Positions 31,117-40,642 of a stretch of 64,000 nucleotides of DNA are shown one piece after another (positions within the stretch are counted from its first letter, which is position 1; each line of letters starts with the position of its first letter). Source of the stretch: Acanthamoeba castellanii str. Neff (lineage: Eukaryota; Discosea; Longamoebia; Acanthamoebidae); the NCBI RefSeq assembly GCF_000313135.1, contig NW_004457431.1:1-64000 (forward strand), given 5' to 3'. The notes below the pieces were generated by a model. That model had not been told where the DNA came from. It saw only the letters and a list, made by a program, of their open reading frames with translations, and made no database searches. The position numbers were made by a program, and so were the translations under genes.

Positions 31117-33601
31117 TCACTGGAGCGCACACCTTGGTGGCTGTTGCTGCTGCGTGCTGTCTCCTGCGCTGCTATTGTTGGCGGTGGTGACGTGTGGGAA
31201 GAGCTGGGCGAGGAGGGCCTCGCTGGGCACATGTGCCGGAGTGGCCATGTGGGCCACGCGCTGCCAGCCGCCCATCAGGCGATCCACGAGGAGGTCGAAC
31301 ACGTCAGCCACGCCCTCGCCCGTCTTGGCCGAGCACTCGCAGAACAGCGCGCCCAGCTCCTCCGCCTTCCGCCTGTCATGCCAACGATGTCGTGGCCGTG
31401 AATAAAAGAAAAATGATGATTGACTTGACAAGTTGTACCTACCTGCCCTCGAGCTCGGTCACAGCGCGTCTGGTCGAGGAGGCCAGGTCGGTCTTGTTGC
31501 CCGCCACCACCACGACCAAGCCTTCCAGCCCGTACCTGGTGTTGCGCGTTGAATGCAAGATCAAAAATCAGAATAAAACTGGCCAATTGGCTTGGAGAGA
31601 GCGTACTGGTCAATTTCCTCCAGCCAGCGCCCAACGTTGTCGAAGGTCGACCTGTTGGCGATGTCGTAGACCACCACCGCGCCGTGCGCGCCACGGAAGT
31701 ACATCGGCGAGATCGATCTGAAACGCTCGGGTCCGCTCGTGTCCCACAATTGCAACTAATGTGCGGTTATGTGTGAGCGCGTGTCATATGAATGTGGTGC
31801 GTAGATGCACACCTGGATCCTGTTGGCATGCCACTCCACACAGCGGCGCTCGAAGGCCGCGCCGATGGTCGGAGAATGACGGACTTCAAACTCGTCATGC
31901 ACGTAGCGGCGGAGGATTGCCGATTTTCCTGTGCCACTGTTGCGTGTGAGTGTGCGGTGTGCGATGGTGCGTGTGCGGTGATGCGTGTGCGTGTCATGGC
32001 CATTCAGGAGATGGGGTAGAAATGAGGAAAGTGCCGTACGAGTCGCCTTGCATGACCACTTTGGCCAGGTAGTCGCCAGGTGTTGAGGGCTTGAGTGGGA
32101 GAGTGTGGGTGTCGCGTTTCCTGTGGCCGTTGGTGAGCCTGCGCTCACGCGTGGGTGTCGTGTTGTCGTGTTGTCGTGTGTCATAGAACGTGCCTGAACT
32201 GCGAGACGGCAGAGCGCAGCCACGTCATGTAGGCGCCCTTCCATCCGCCCCCTTCGCTGCTTCGAGTTGTGTTTTGTGTTTTGTTTGTGTGGTCTGACGT
32301 GTGCCTACAACACGTGTGTAGTGGTGCCTGGTCCAACCAACCTGAGAATGTGGTGATCGGCCCACGACGGGTGACCGAGTGGCTTCCACAGGACATCGTC
32401 CCGGCTCACCGCCGCCAACGCTCGGCTCGCCTGTCAGAGAATGTTAGCCGTGTGCACTTCTCCCGATTGCTCAATGGGTGCGATGGGATGTCGTCGGGCA
32501 CCATGGAAAGGGAGCAGAGATCGCGCGCGTTGGCCACGAACGACAGCATGTACACCACCACCTCCTGTTGTAACAAGCACGTATGTATCGCGGTAGGCGA
32601 TGGTGTGGCGGGGTTGACAACAACAACGACGCGTACCGGAGGCAGACTGTGCAGGCCCAGTCGGTGAGTGCCGTCTTCGGTGGGGTGCGCCAGGCTTCGG
32701 AGCAGTTCAGCGGTGTGGTGCTGCCCGAACTCGATGGCCGCCTGGGCCGGAGTGCCGAAGCGACCCTCGGCCGCGGGCGATGCGCCGTGGGCCACCAGCA
32801 GCCGCACCATCTCGTCGTGGCCCTTGCGCGCCGCTGCCGAGAACATGAGAATGACTGCGGCCCAGGGCACACCGCGAGTGTGGTGCGGGGGATGGGTACC
32901 GTAGTGGAGGGCGGTGTCGCCGTGGGCGTTGCGCGCGTCGATGTCGACCACCAGGCGCCGGGCGAGCAGCTCGCGCACGCCCTCGATGTTGCCCCGCAGG
33001 CACATCAGATGCAACACCGTCTGGTGATGCCCCACAATAGCAACGAGCACAACAATTTAGTTATGCAGGGCGCAATCAGAGTCACCACACAAGCGAGCAG
33101 CAGCGCATATTATACCTCGCCGCTGGACGAGGTGGGCACGTTGGGATCGACGCCGGCCTCAGCAGGACTTGCAGCAGAAGTATGCCCGCCGGCTTCTCCT
33201 GCTCCTGGGGGGTGGAGTTGTGTATGTGTGGGCGCTGTTCGGCGAGCACGTGGAGGGCGTGCATGCCATCGACGCTCGACCGGTGGTGCGGGTCGGCTCC
33301 GCTGGCCAGCAGCAGCTCCACCATCTCCACGTGACGCGCCTCCACCGCCATCATCAGCCCCGTCCTGCCCCCCCCCCAAAATTGAGCTAATTGTGTTTGT
33401 TAGAAATAACTAAATAAATAAAAATGAACGCGGGGGGCACCAGCCAAGGTGGTCGACAGCGTTGATCGTGTGGTGGTGGTGGTGTGGCGGGTTCTCGTGC
33501 AAGAGCTGCCGCACGCGTAGCACGTCGCCAGCGGCCACCGCCTCCAGGAAGGCCTCACCAGCCACCGCCGCTTCTGCTGTTGTTGTGCACTCCTCCTCCA
33601 T
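31117..33601 (-). pseudogene. family copy E: inverted ankyrin/F-box/GTPase gene with a one-base deletion in the ankyrin region
   Basis: Minus-strand copy. From high to low coordinates: first ankyrin exon with start at 33601 (an in-frame ATG also at 33658), repeats, F-box (VVVYMLSFVANARDL, SRDDVLWKPL), and the GTPase with GDSGTGKS, SPTIG, WDTSGPE, AGNKTD, ECSAKTG and a C-terminal CALQ ending at 31117. Two defects separate it from C and D. The donor of intron 2 is deleted, so exons 2 and 3 read through in frame (LAEQRPHIHNSTPQEQ). One base is then lost at 33160/33161, breaking the repeat ending AGVDPN. Everything downstream is open and well kept. A sequence error at 33160 would make it a functional gene. 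Confidence 0.75.
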
Positions 33602-33662
33602 AATGGCTATTGCTTCGTCTTCTGCCGTCCAGGCCTGTTTTGTTTGGTCAGTCTGCACACTA

Positions 33663-33703
33663 AAATAATTCCTTGAATGGCGATTGGGCCAAACAGAAGC
33701 CCG
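33663..33703 (-). promoter_or_regulatory. shared upstream element before copy E
   Basis: Inverted match to the CCAAT-containing element before copies C and D, about 60-100 bp upstream of the start codon at 33601. Confidence 0.5.
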
Positions 33704-33823
33704 CCTCTTCGTTCTTTCTTCGTTCTTTACTGTTTTCGTTTTTGTACTGTTTTTTATGTGCGTGTGCGTGTGCGGTGTGAATGAGACGCGGGAATCGGAC
33801 GGAAACTCGATCCTAGTGGACGC

Positions 33824-35599
33824 CTAGCAGATCTGTTTGAGAAGGTAGTCGAACTGCCCCGGCCGTTTGAGGATGTTCTTGAGGTTGAGCGTGCCACGCC
33901 CAGCACCGACGTCACCGCTGGGGTTGAAGCAGAGCCGGCCGAGCAGGTCCTTCACGCAGTGGGCGTTCGTGAGGCGCCTGGGGCGTTTCTTGGACTTGAT
34001 CTCGAGGGAGCGGTCGTAGGCCAGCAACCACGCGATGACGCCCGCGATGAAGGGCGCCGCCATGGACGTGCCTGAGGCGTATTGGTACCAGCACTCAGGC
34101 TTCGCGCCGGCGATGCCGGGCAGCGTGGTCTGCCCAGACGGAGGCGAAGTCGGCATCGGTATGATCCAGGTCGAGAGTATGTCCTCGCCTGGCCCAGCGG
34201 CGTCGATGTGGGCGCCACCGATCGAGGTGAATGCAGAAGCGCGACCGTGAGCGTTGACGCTGCCGACGCGGATGACGCCGGGGATGGTGGCCGGGAAGCG
34301 GATGTTGAACTGGTGGTTGCTTCCCGCGTTGCCCGCGGCGCAGACCACGATGATGCCCGAATTGATGGCTTTCTGAATCGCGTTGTGGAGACCCTCGTGG
34401 TACTTGAAGCCGCCGAGGGACATGGAGATGAGGTCCACGCCCTGCGCGATGGCCCACTCGACACCTCGAGCAACGTCCTCCTGCTTGACGTTTTGATGCT
34501 GGTCGGCAACCTTGGCCACGTAGAGCTGCACTCCGCACGCGACGCCCGAGCGTGCGCCGGCGATGATGCCCGCGCAGTGCGTACCATGGCCGATCAGGTC
34601 GAGGCACGATATCTCTGAGTCCACAAAGATTGCCGTCGCTGCTATGGCCCCTGCGAGATCCGGGTGTGCCCAGTTCACCCCCGAGTCGAGAATTCCGATC
34701 TTGATCTGCTTGAGCGCGGCCAACCGCGCAGCGTTCGACGCGAAGAGCTTCGTGCAGGCCAGCTCCCGCAGTCGCTCCGCTTCTGGCTTGTGAGCGGTGT
34801 AGAGCCTGGTTGGTTCCCCGAGGCTGGAGGGTGAATAGCGACGTCAGCCGGCCGGAGGCCTTCTTGGCGGCGTAGGATCTACTTACGCGGCAACCCCCGC
34901 GACAGGGCAGTGAACGGATCGGTGTTGGTCTCGTCGATGTAGACAATCTTCACCTGCGGGTACGAGCTCCGAAACGACTTGAGTTCGTCAGGCCCCTCGA
35001 TGTGCACCTGCTCGAGCTTGGGCATGGGCGGCAGGTCCTTTGGCAAGACTGTCGCACGCGATCGATCAAGGTGTTATAGTATAGAGAGAGAGAGAGAACA
35101 AGAAGGTCTGTTTGATAGATGGTACCGTCGGTGATGAGCACGCGCAAGGCGTCCAAGGACACGTGGGGCACGTGCCGCAGGAAGACGTAGGGCATGGCCA
35201 GCACCTCGACGTGCGGGAAAACAGGGTCGGGCAACACGGCGCGCACGTACTCTACGTTTGACGCCGGCCACGCTCTCCGAGTTTGACAAGCGGGGCTCAA
35301 CAAGACCTTGACTGCTCTTGGAGACCAAAGGCGCAGCATCCGAATCTTCTCCAGATTTGAGGGCGTGGGTGGTTGCGGGTACCACTCGGTGTCGCTGAGC
35401 TTCCAATCCAGCAAGTCGAGGTGTGGTGCGAGGTGTAGTCCCCTTTAGGTCTGTGCCGCATAATCACGCGCCATTCGCCGAGGGTAAGACTGGTGATGGC
35501 ATTGGGCGCATTGTCGGCGTGCCGCGGGCTCGAGCGGTTCGTCTTCTCGTTGTCGAGATGCCCAACTTCCTCCTCGCCTTCGTCTTGTCTCCTCTTCAT
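33824..35599 (-). CDS. subtilisin-like serine protease (S8) with LRR-like N-terminal part
   Basis: The last exon (34823-33824) encodes the whole catalytic domain: Asp in GILDSGVNW, His in GHGTHCAG, oxyanion Asn in CAAGNAG and Ser in ASGTSMAAP, so it should be active. A middle exon (35048-34895) reads LPKDLPPMPKLEQVHIEG, joined by a GG|GTTG donor to the protease exon. The first exon region (35599 to about 35128) starts MKRRQDEGEEE. It then changes frame near 35440, where LHLAPHLDLLDWKLSD and the block ending SLDALRVLITDG look like leucine-rich repeats. The change is either a one-base error or a real lesion. No signal peptide is seen, suggesting a cytosolic or nuclear protease. The total is about 530 residues. 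Confidence 0.8.
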
Positions 35600-35722
35600 T
35601 GATTTGATTTGAGTTGCTTCCCCTTGCGTTCCGGAAGCTGTCGTTTTGCTGTTTCCTATTGGTTGCAATAATAGTAAGAAAAAATTCCTATTGGCCGCAA
35701 AATGTATGGGGAAGGCACTGCG

Positions 35723-36924
35723 TCAGGCAATGACACACTCTGCGCCGTCTTGTTGATGGTGTCCCTGTGCCGCCTGTCGGTCATTACGAGGTTTTGCTGA
35801 GGCCGACGACGAAGATGAAGCTTCACCGGCATCATGTGGTGGTGGCTGCTGGTTTTCATCTGTTGGCGAAGGAGAAGAGGAGGAGACGCGGGCGTTCATG
35901 CGTTCGAGCAGATCGCGCGCGGTGGCGCTCGCGGCCCTCTCCTCCTGCTCCCGCGCCTCTCGCTGGCGCAGGTCGGTCGGCAGCGGCAGAGGCAGCACTT
36001 GCTCCTTGTCGATGGCCAACAGCTTCGCTCCGAACGCGCTGATGCGACCTGGTGACTTCATCGCGTCCTCCTCCTGCACGCACGCGCGCGCACACGTACA
36101 CACACACGCACACACACGCACGCACACACACACCGCACACCACACACATCGCAAGCGGTTGAGCGGGACAGATCGCGACTGAGAGGGAGGTGGAAGGCGC
36201 GTACAAGTTGGAGCTGTACGCCGATGCTGTGCCGCAGGGCGTCGTCGACGGCCTCACCGCTCCGCTTCAGCACCGCGCACCTTCGCTCCAGCTCTGTGTT
36301 GTGTGTAGCGCCATGCGTCGATTGTTGGTGTGAGTGAGAGTTGAAACCAGCCAAGAAGAAGATGATGATTCGAACAAGATGAACCACGCCAGAGACCTGT
36401 GAGTGTCTCAAAGACCTGGTCCAGCTCGCGGTCGAGGTCCGCGCACCAGCCTCGCCCATCCATCAGGTCCGTCAGCGCCATTCTGTCCCACAACAAATAA
36501 AATAAATATGTAAATAAAATAAACAAATAGTTTAAATCAGTAAATAGCCACATAAAACAATTATTGTTAAATTTATAAATAAATAAGGGTACCCGCAGGC
36601 CTGGGCTTGCTCGGGGTTGGGGTGGTGGTCCAGCCACGCGTAGAGCTCCCCCTGCACTCGCTCCCCCGCGTCATCTTCCTCCTCCTCATCATCCAGCAGT
36701 GCCCCGTGTGGCTCGCCCGCCGCACAGAAGCTTTCCTTGCTCCTCGCCCCTTCATCTTGCGCCATCATGGGATTGATGAAACCCCCACTCGGGCTCGGCC
36801 CGTAGTGCTCGCCATGCAGCGCGAAGAGGCGGGCGACCACAGCGCCCTGGCGCGCGGTGAGCGGCGCGCCGTCGCCCCACCCCAACCCCACCTGCTGGCG
36901 CTGGTGCTGCCAAGGCTCCATCAT
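35723..36924 (-). CDS. unrecognised acidic/helical protein
   Basis: Four exons on the minus strand give about 290 residues. Start at 36924; exon 1 ends before 36591 at a GG|GTACCC donor; exon 2 carries ALTDLMDGRGWCADLDRE; exon 3 starts inside ELERRCAVLKRSGEAVDD; the last exon is AMKSPGRISAFGAKLL to the stop at 35723. The central part is heptad-like and could form a coiled coil. The N-terminus has an acidic run (LLDDEEEEDDAGE), and the C-terminus is Ser/Pro/Gln-rich and probably disordered. I do not recognise the family. It lies downstream of, and in line with, the TFIIA gene. Confidence 0.65.
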
Positions 36925-37287
36925 CTGTCAAGATCAACTCGTCGCGATCAGGACAGAAATAAAGAAATAAAACAAAAACAGATAAATAAATAAGGAAGAG
37001 ATAACAAACTTATTTGTTGTGTCTTCGTTCGCGGCGGAGAGTTTCCTCCGTACAAAAAGAAGAAGAGGCACTCGCACCTCTTCATCACCCTCCTCCCTTT
37101 CTCTTTTTTTTTGTGTCCTTTGTTCGCGTGTGTCGTGCCGTGTGCCGTGCTGAGTAGATTCCGTTGCGCATCGCAGCTTCCCTTCGTTCGCCTATCTATA
37201 CCCACTGCGCCCGCAGCCCTCGCTCGTTGCGACACGCGCGCGCGCGGCGGAGAGTGCGTGAGGAGATGATCGATCTTCTCCATCATA
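36925..37287. other. intergenic between two leftward genes
   Basis: 5' flank of the unrecognised gene and 3' flank of TFIIA. A/T-rich from 36955-37010, with a CG-repeat (GCGCGCGCG) near 37235. No gene seen. Confidence 0.4.
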
Positions 37288-38574
37288 TCACCACTCGAAC
37301 TCTCCGTTGGCCCGGTTGAAGAGGTAGTCCCGCCCGTTCAGGTGCATCACGCCCGCCTTTAGATTACACTTTCTCTTGTTCTTGATGCGCGTCACCTGCG
37401 CACGCGAAGTGTAGAGCAGCAGCGTTCAGAACTTGTGATGCAGCACGGCACACACGGCACACCCACGACACGACACGACACGTGTCATACCTTTTCGAAT
37501 TGGCAGAGGGCGATGTTGTCTGTGTCGGGCTCCTCTCCCTCTTCATCGTCCAAGTCCGATCCCAGATCCTCGTCGCCATCGTTCTCCTTCTTGATCTGAA
37601 GGTGGTCGTAGAAATTGAGCGTTGAGTCGCTAGAACTGAAATGAAGACACGGCAGGACGAATGTGTGTGTACCCCCAGGTCGTCGTCGCCATCGTCGTCA
37701 TCGTCGTCGTCGCCGCCATCGTACTGGGGAAGGTTGCTGGGGTGCTGGGGTGCGGGACGCCCTCGTGCCTGCGCAGCTGCGGCAGCGGATGTCGGCTGCC
37801 TTGCGGCCGAGTAGGCCGCGAGCGAGTTCGCGCTCCACTCCTGCGGCGGCTGTTTCCGTACAAACCACAACAAACAGAAACAAGAGAGTTACAGATCGGG
37901 TTGACTGGTATGTATGTAGGAAAGACGTGTAGTGCAAGTAGTACCATGTAGGGCTGCGGCCGACCGTACTGAGGTTCGACTGGTGGCTCTTGAGGCTGTG
38001 GGTGGGAGTAGCCAGCCGCCGCCCGCGCCATGTGCTGTGCGTACGAGGGATTGAGGAGGAGAGCGCTCTCTGGCGGCATCGACGCCGAGTCGAGGTTGTA
38101 GGCGTTGTTGCTGTAGAAGTAGGCCAGGTGCTGGTTCACGTCGGTTTCGGCCGCGGGAGCCGCTGGCTGCGCGGCAGTGTCCGACTGGGCCAGCTTTGCT
38201 TCCCACACCTGGGCAAAAAGAAGAAAAGAAAATAGGAGGAAATGTAAATATGTGCGGAATGCGCGAAAAAGTAGAAAAGGAGTTCGCGAGCCGCAGCACA
38301 ACACAAATCAATTTCATGCGATGATGGCAAATTTGCATTTGAATGATAGAGACTGGATTGGAAGGCCTTTAGTTGAGGCGCTACGCCGCGAGGCCTCGCG
38401 GTGTGCAAGAATTGATTGTGCGGGGTAGTTGCACAAAAGAGATCTGTGATCACAGCGTACCTGCTGCAGCTCTGCAAGGACTGATTCGGGGATGCCCTCG
38501 CTGAGAAACTCGTGCTTGATGTTCTTAATGACATCTTCCATCACATACTTGTAGACCGAGCTCGTGGAAGTCAT
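37288..38574 (-). CDS. GTF2A1: transcription factor IIA large (alpha/beta) subunit
   Basis: Five exons on the minus strand (38574-38461, 38208-37945, 37849-37673, 37635-37491, 37395-37288). The N-terminal four-helix-bundle segment is VYKYVMEDVIKNIKHEF followed by GIPESVLAELQQVWEAKL. The middle is Pro/Ala/Gln-rich and then acidic (poly-Asp). The C-terminal beta-barrel half ends with DNIALCQFEKVTRIKNKR and LNGRDYLFNRANGEFEW, near-invariant in TFIIA. It bridges TBP and DNA at promoters. The exon 3/exon 4 junction is two bases out of phase as written. One G fewer in the five-G run at 37673-37677 would join the acidic tract to SSDSTLNFYDHL, so a homopolymer error is likely. The start at 38574 is preferred over an in-frame ATG at 38598. 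Confidence 0.92.
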
Positions 38575-39100
38575 CTCTCTCTCCTCCTGTGCACGCAATC
38601 TCTCTTCCTAATGTTTCTTCTCCCTGGACGCCCCCTTTCGACCGTCTTGTGTGGCCTTTTGTTTGCCGAAACTGAGCGTAAATAAAGGCCCTGCGGTCTG
38701 TCCCACAATGGCTGCGCGCGCATTTTTATGTCGACACTTGCACACCTGCTTCGCATTCTTGAATTGTAAAGCCATTTCGAATCTGCTTTTTGCATTATTC
38801 GAGCTCGGCCTTCTTCCTGTCTGGAACGTCGCCAAACCCAAGATTCTCATAAGCGGGCGATAACAAGTTATCGACATCTCGCTTTCGAGGAGGTACCTCT
38901 TTGTCACCCGCCTGGCTCCTCTTCCCGCTCTCGCGCTTGGTACCCGATCAGATTCAAAGCGTTTTGAATCGGTTCCATCTCCATCATCTCCATCTTCCCC
39001 CGCCTGCAATCTCTACGCGAATCGATCCCCTTTGTGCACGCGTGGAGCTTCCTCCTCACCGTCAAAAACTCTACAGAAGATCCGGTAATAAAAAACAAAG
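38575..39100. promoter_or_regulatory. divergent intergenic region between TFIIA and a coiled-coil protein gene
   Basis: 526 bp between two start codons pointing away from each other. It probably holds both promoters. No unambiguous TATA box; a GTAATAAAAAAC stretch lies just before the ATG at 39101. Confidence 0.4.
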
Positions 39101-40183
39101 ATGGGCTCAAGACAACGCAACGGCGGATCTTGTGGGCGATGCTCGTGCATCCTCGTTGTGCTGGCGGTGGTCGTCACCGTCGGCCTCATCGGGTGGAATT
39201 GGGCCGGCCACACGCTCACCGCCAATGGCCAGCTCTCGGCCGGCTCTTTTAACCCCTACGCGGCCGAACGCGAGGCGCTGGCCATGGAGCGCGCCTCGCT
39301 GGAGCAGGAGCGCTCCTCGCTCGACCGCGAGCGCGAGGAGCTCGAGATCGAGGCCGATCGCAACCGCAAGGAGGCAATCAAGCTCGACCACGAGCGGTCC
39401 GACGTGGAGCGCCACCGCTCCGACGTGAAGCTGGCCACGGCCGACATCGAGAAGGACCAGGAGGAGCTGACGCTCGGCCAGGCCAAGCTCGAGAAGGACC
39501 GGTCCGAGCTGCAGAAGACCAAGCAGGCGCTCGAGGAGGAGACGGGCAGAGTGCAAGAGTTGCGCGAGAGCCTCGAGGAGATGCGCGAGCGGCTCTCGGC
39601 CGAGAGGGCTAAGGTAGACATCGACCGAGCCGCCGCCAAGGACCTCATCAACGCCGTCAAGAAGATGCAGGAATCGGGCTTCAGCAACGCCGAACAGGAG
39701 GAAGAAGAGGAGGAGTCCACAGATGCGGAAGCCACCGAAGACGAACCCGTCGAAGAGGAGACCGCCGAGGCAGAGGCAGAGGCAGAGGAGACCGCTGACG
39801 ATGTCGGCGATGCTGGCGCTGACGAGTCTGCTGAAGAGGTCGACGACCAGTCGGCTGCGGAGGTCGACGACGCACCGCAGCAGACCGATGACGACGCGAC
39901 GGGCGCTGAGGATGACGGCGACGCCGTCAACGAAGCTTCTGATGACGATGCGAACACCAACGCAGCGGTGGTCGACGACAACGACAATCTGGTGGAAGCC
40001 GCGACGCCCGCAAAGAGCGTCTTCGTTAAGAAACCGGTGCCTCCCTTGCGCGGCGGCTTGGGCGCCAAGCCCAACAAGATCTACGCCAAGCCCAAGGCCA
40101 AGGCGCAGCAGCCCGCGCCTCCTCCCGTGGTCCCGTCCAAGAAGAACACCAAGAGGAAGCCCACCAAGCAGCGCAGTGGCTGA
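39101..40183 (+). CDS. single-pass membrane protein with coiled coil and acidic tail
   Basis: Single exon, 360 residues. After a short Cys/Arg-rich N-terminus comes one transmembrane helix (about residues 15-35, CILVVLAVVVTVGLIGW). A continuous coiled coil spans about 55-195, with heptads rich in Glu/Arg (EREALAMERASLEQERSSL and similar). A very acidic region follows at about 205-310 (EEEEEESTDAEATEDE). The C-terminus is basic and Pro-rich (KPKAKAQQPAPPP). With no cleavable signal and a short N-terminal side it is likely type II. The family is unknown; the plan resembles membrane tethers or ER-shaping proteins. Intronless, which is unusual here. Confidence 0.75.
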   Translation: MGSRQRNGGSCGRCSCILVVLAVVVTVGLIGWNWAGHTLTANGQLSAGSFNPYAAEREALAMERASLEQERSSLDREREELEIEADRNRKEAIKLDHERSDVERHRSDVKLATADIEKDQEELTLGQAKLEKDRSELQKTKQALEEETGRVQELRESLEEMRERLSAERAKVDIDRAAAKDLINAVKKMQESGFSNAEQEEEEEESTDAEATEDEPVEEETAEAEAEAEETADDVGDAGADESAEEVDDQSAAEVDDAPQQTDDDATGAEDDGDAVNEASDDDANTNAAVVDDNDNLVEAATPAKSVFVKKPVPPLRGGLGAKPNKIYAKPKAKAQQPAPPPVVPSKKNTKRKPTKQRSG

Positions 40184-40642
40184 TCAATGCCGTCTGTGCG
40201 CACCACACACCAGCCCTCCACCCCGGCCTTGGTTTTTTTAAAACTTCAAATCAAAAAAATCAAAAAAAAATCAAACCTAACACGCCCACCACCTCTATGG
40301 TCTTTGGCCGCCTAACACTAGTGTAACACTACATCTAGTGACCACCTGATATACCATTTAGGGCACTGTATTGCTTTTTGGTATTTGCTTTCCTTTTCGG
40401 GCCTTGAGGCGCATGACAGGGTCGGTTCGCATGTCCACACGCCCAAACAGTGGTGGCACATGGGTCCCACACATGTCGGGATGGCGGCGAGGTGAGTCAG
40501 CTCTCTCGAAGGTCGTTGGCTTGTCCGTGTCTGGCTGAGCTTAGTCGGGCCTCCACGGTAAGGAGACAACAGAGGAAGACAGGCGAGGTGAAAGTTAGAG
40601 AGATAGGGAGGAAGAGAGAGAGAAAGAAAGAGGAAGAAGAAG
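40184..40642. other. intergenic, upstream of the peroxidase-kinase gene
   Basis: Poly-A-rich 3' flank (AAAAAATC repeats at 40245-40275), then a purine-rich leader (GAGAGAGAAAGAAAGAGG, 40610-40635) just before the ATG at 40643. No coding exon recognised. Confidence 0.4.

Noticed and set aside
39256..40077. 273-codon minus-strand frame rich in Ser
   Set aside because: Antisense of the coiled-coil membrane protein gene; Ser-rich frames opposite acidic coding sequence are a typical artefact.
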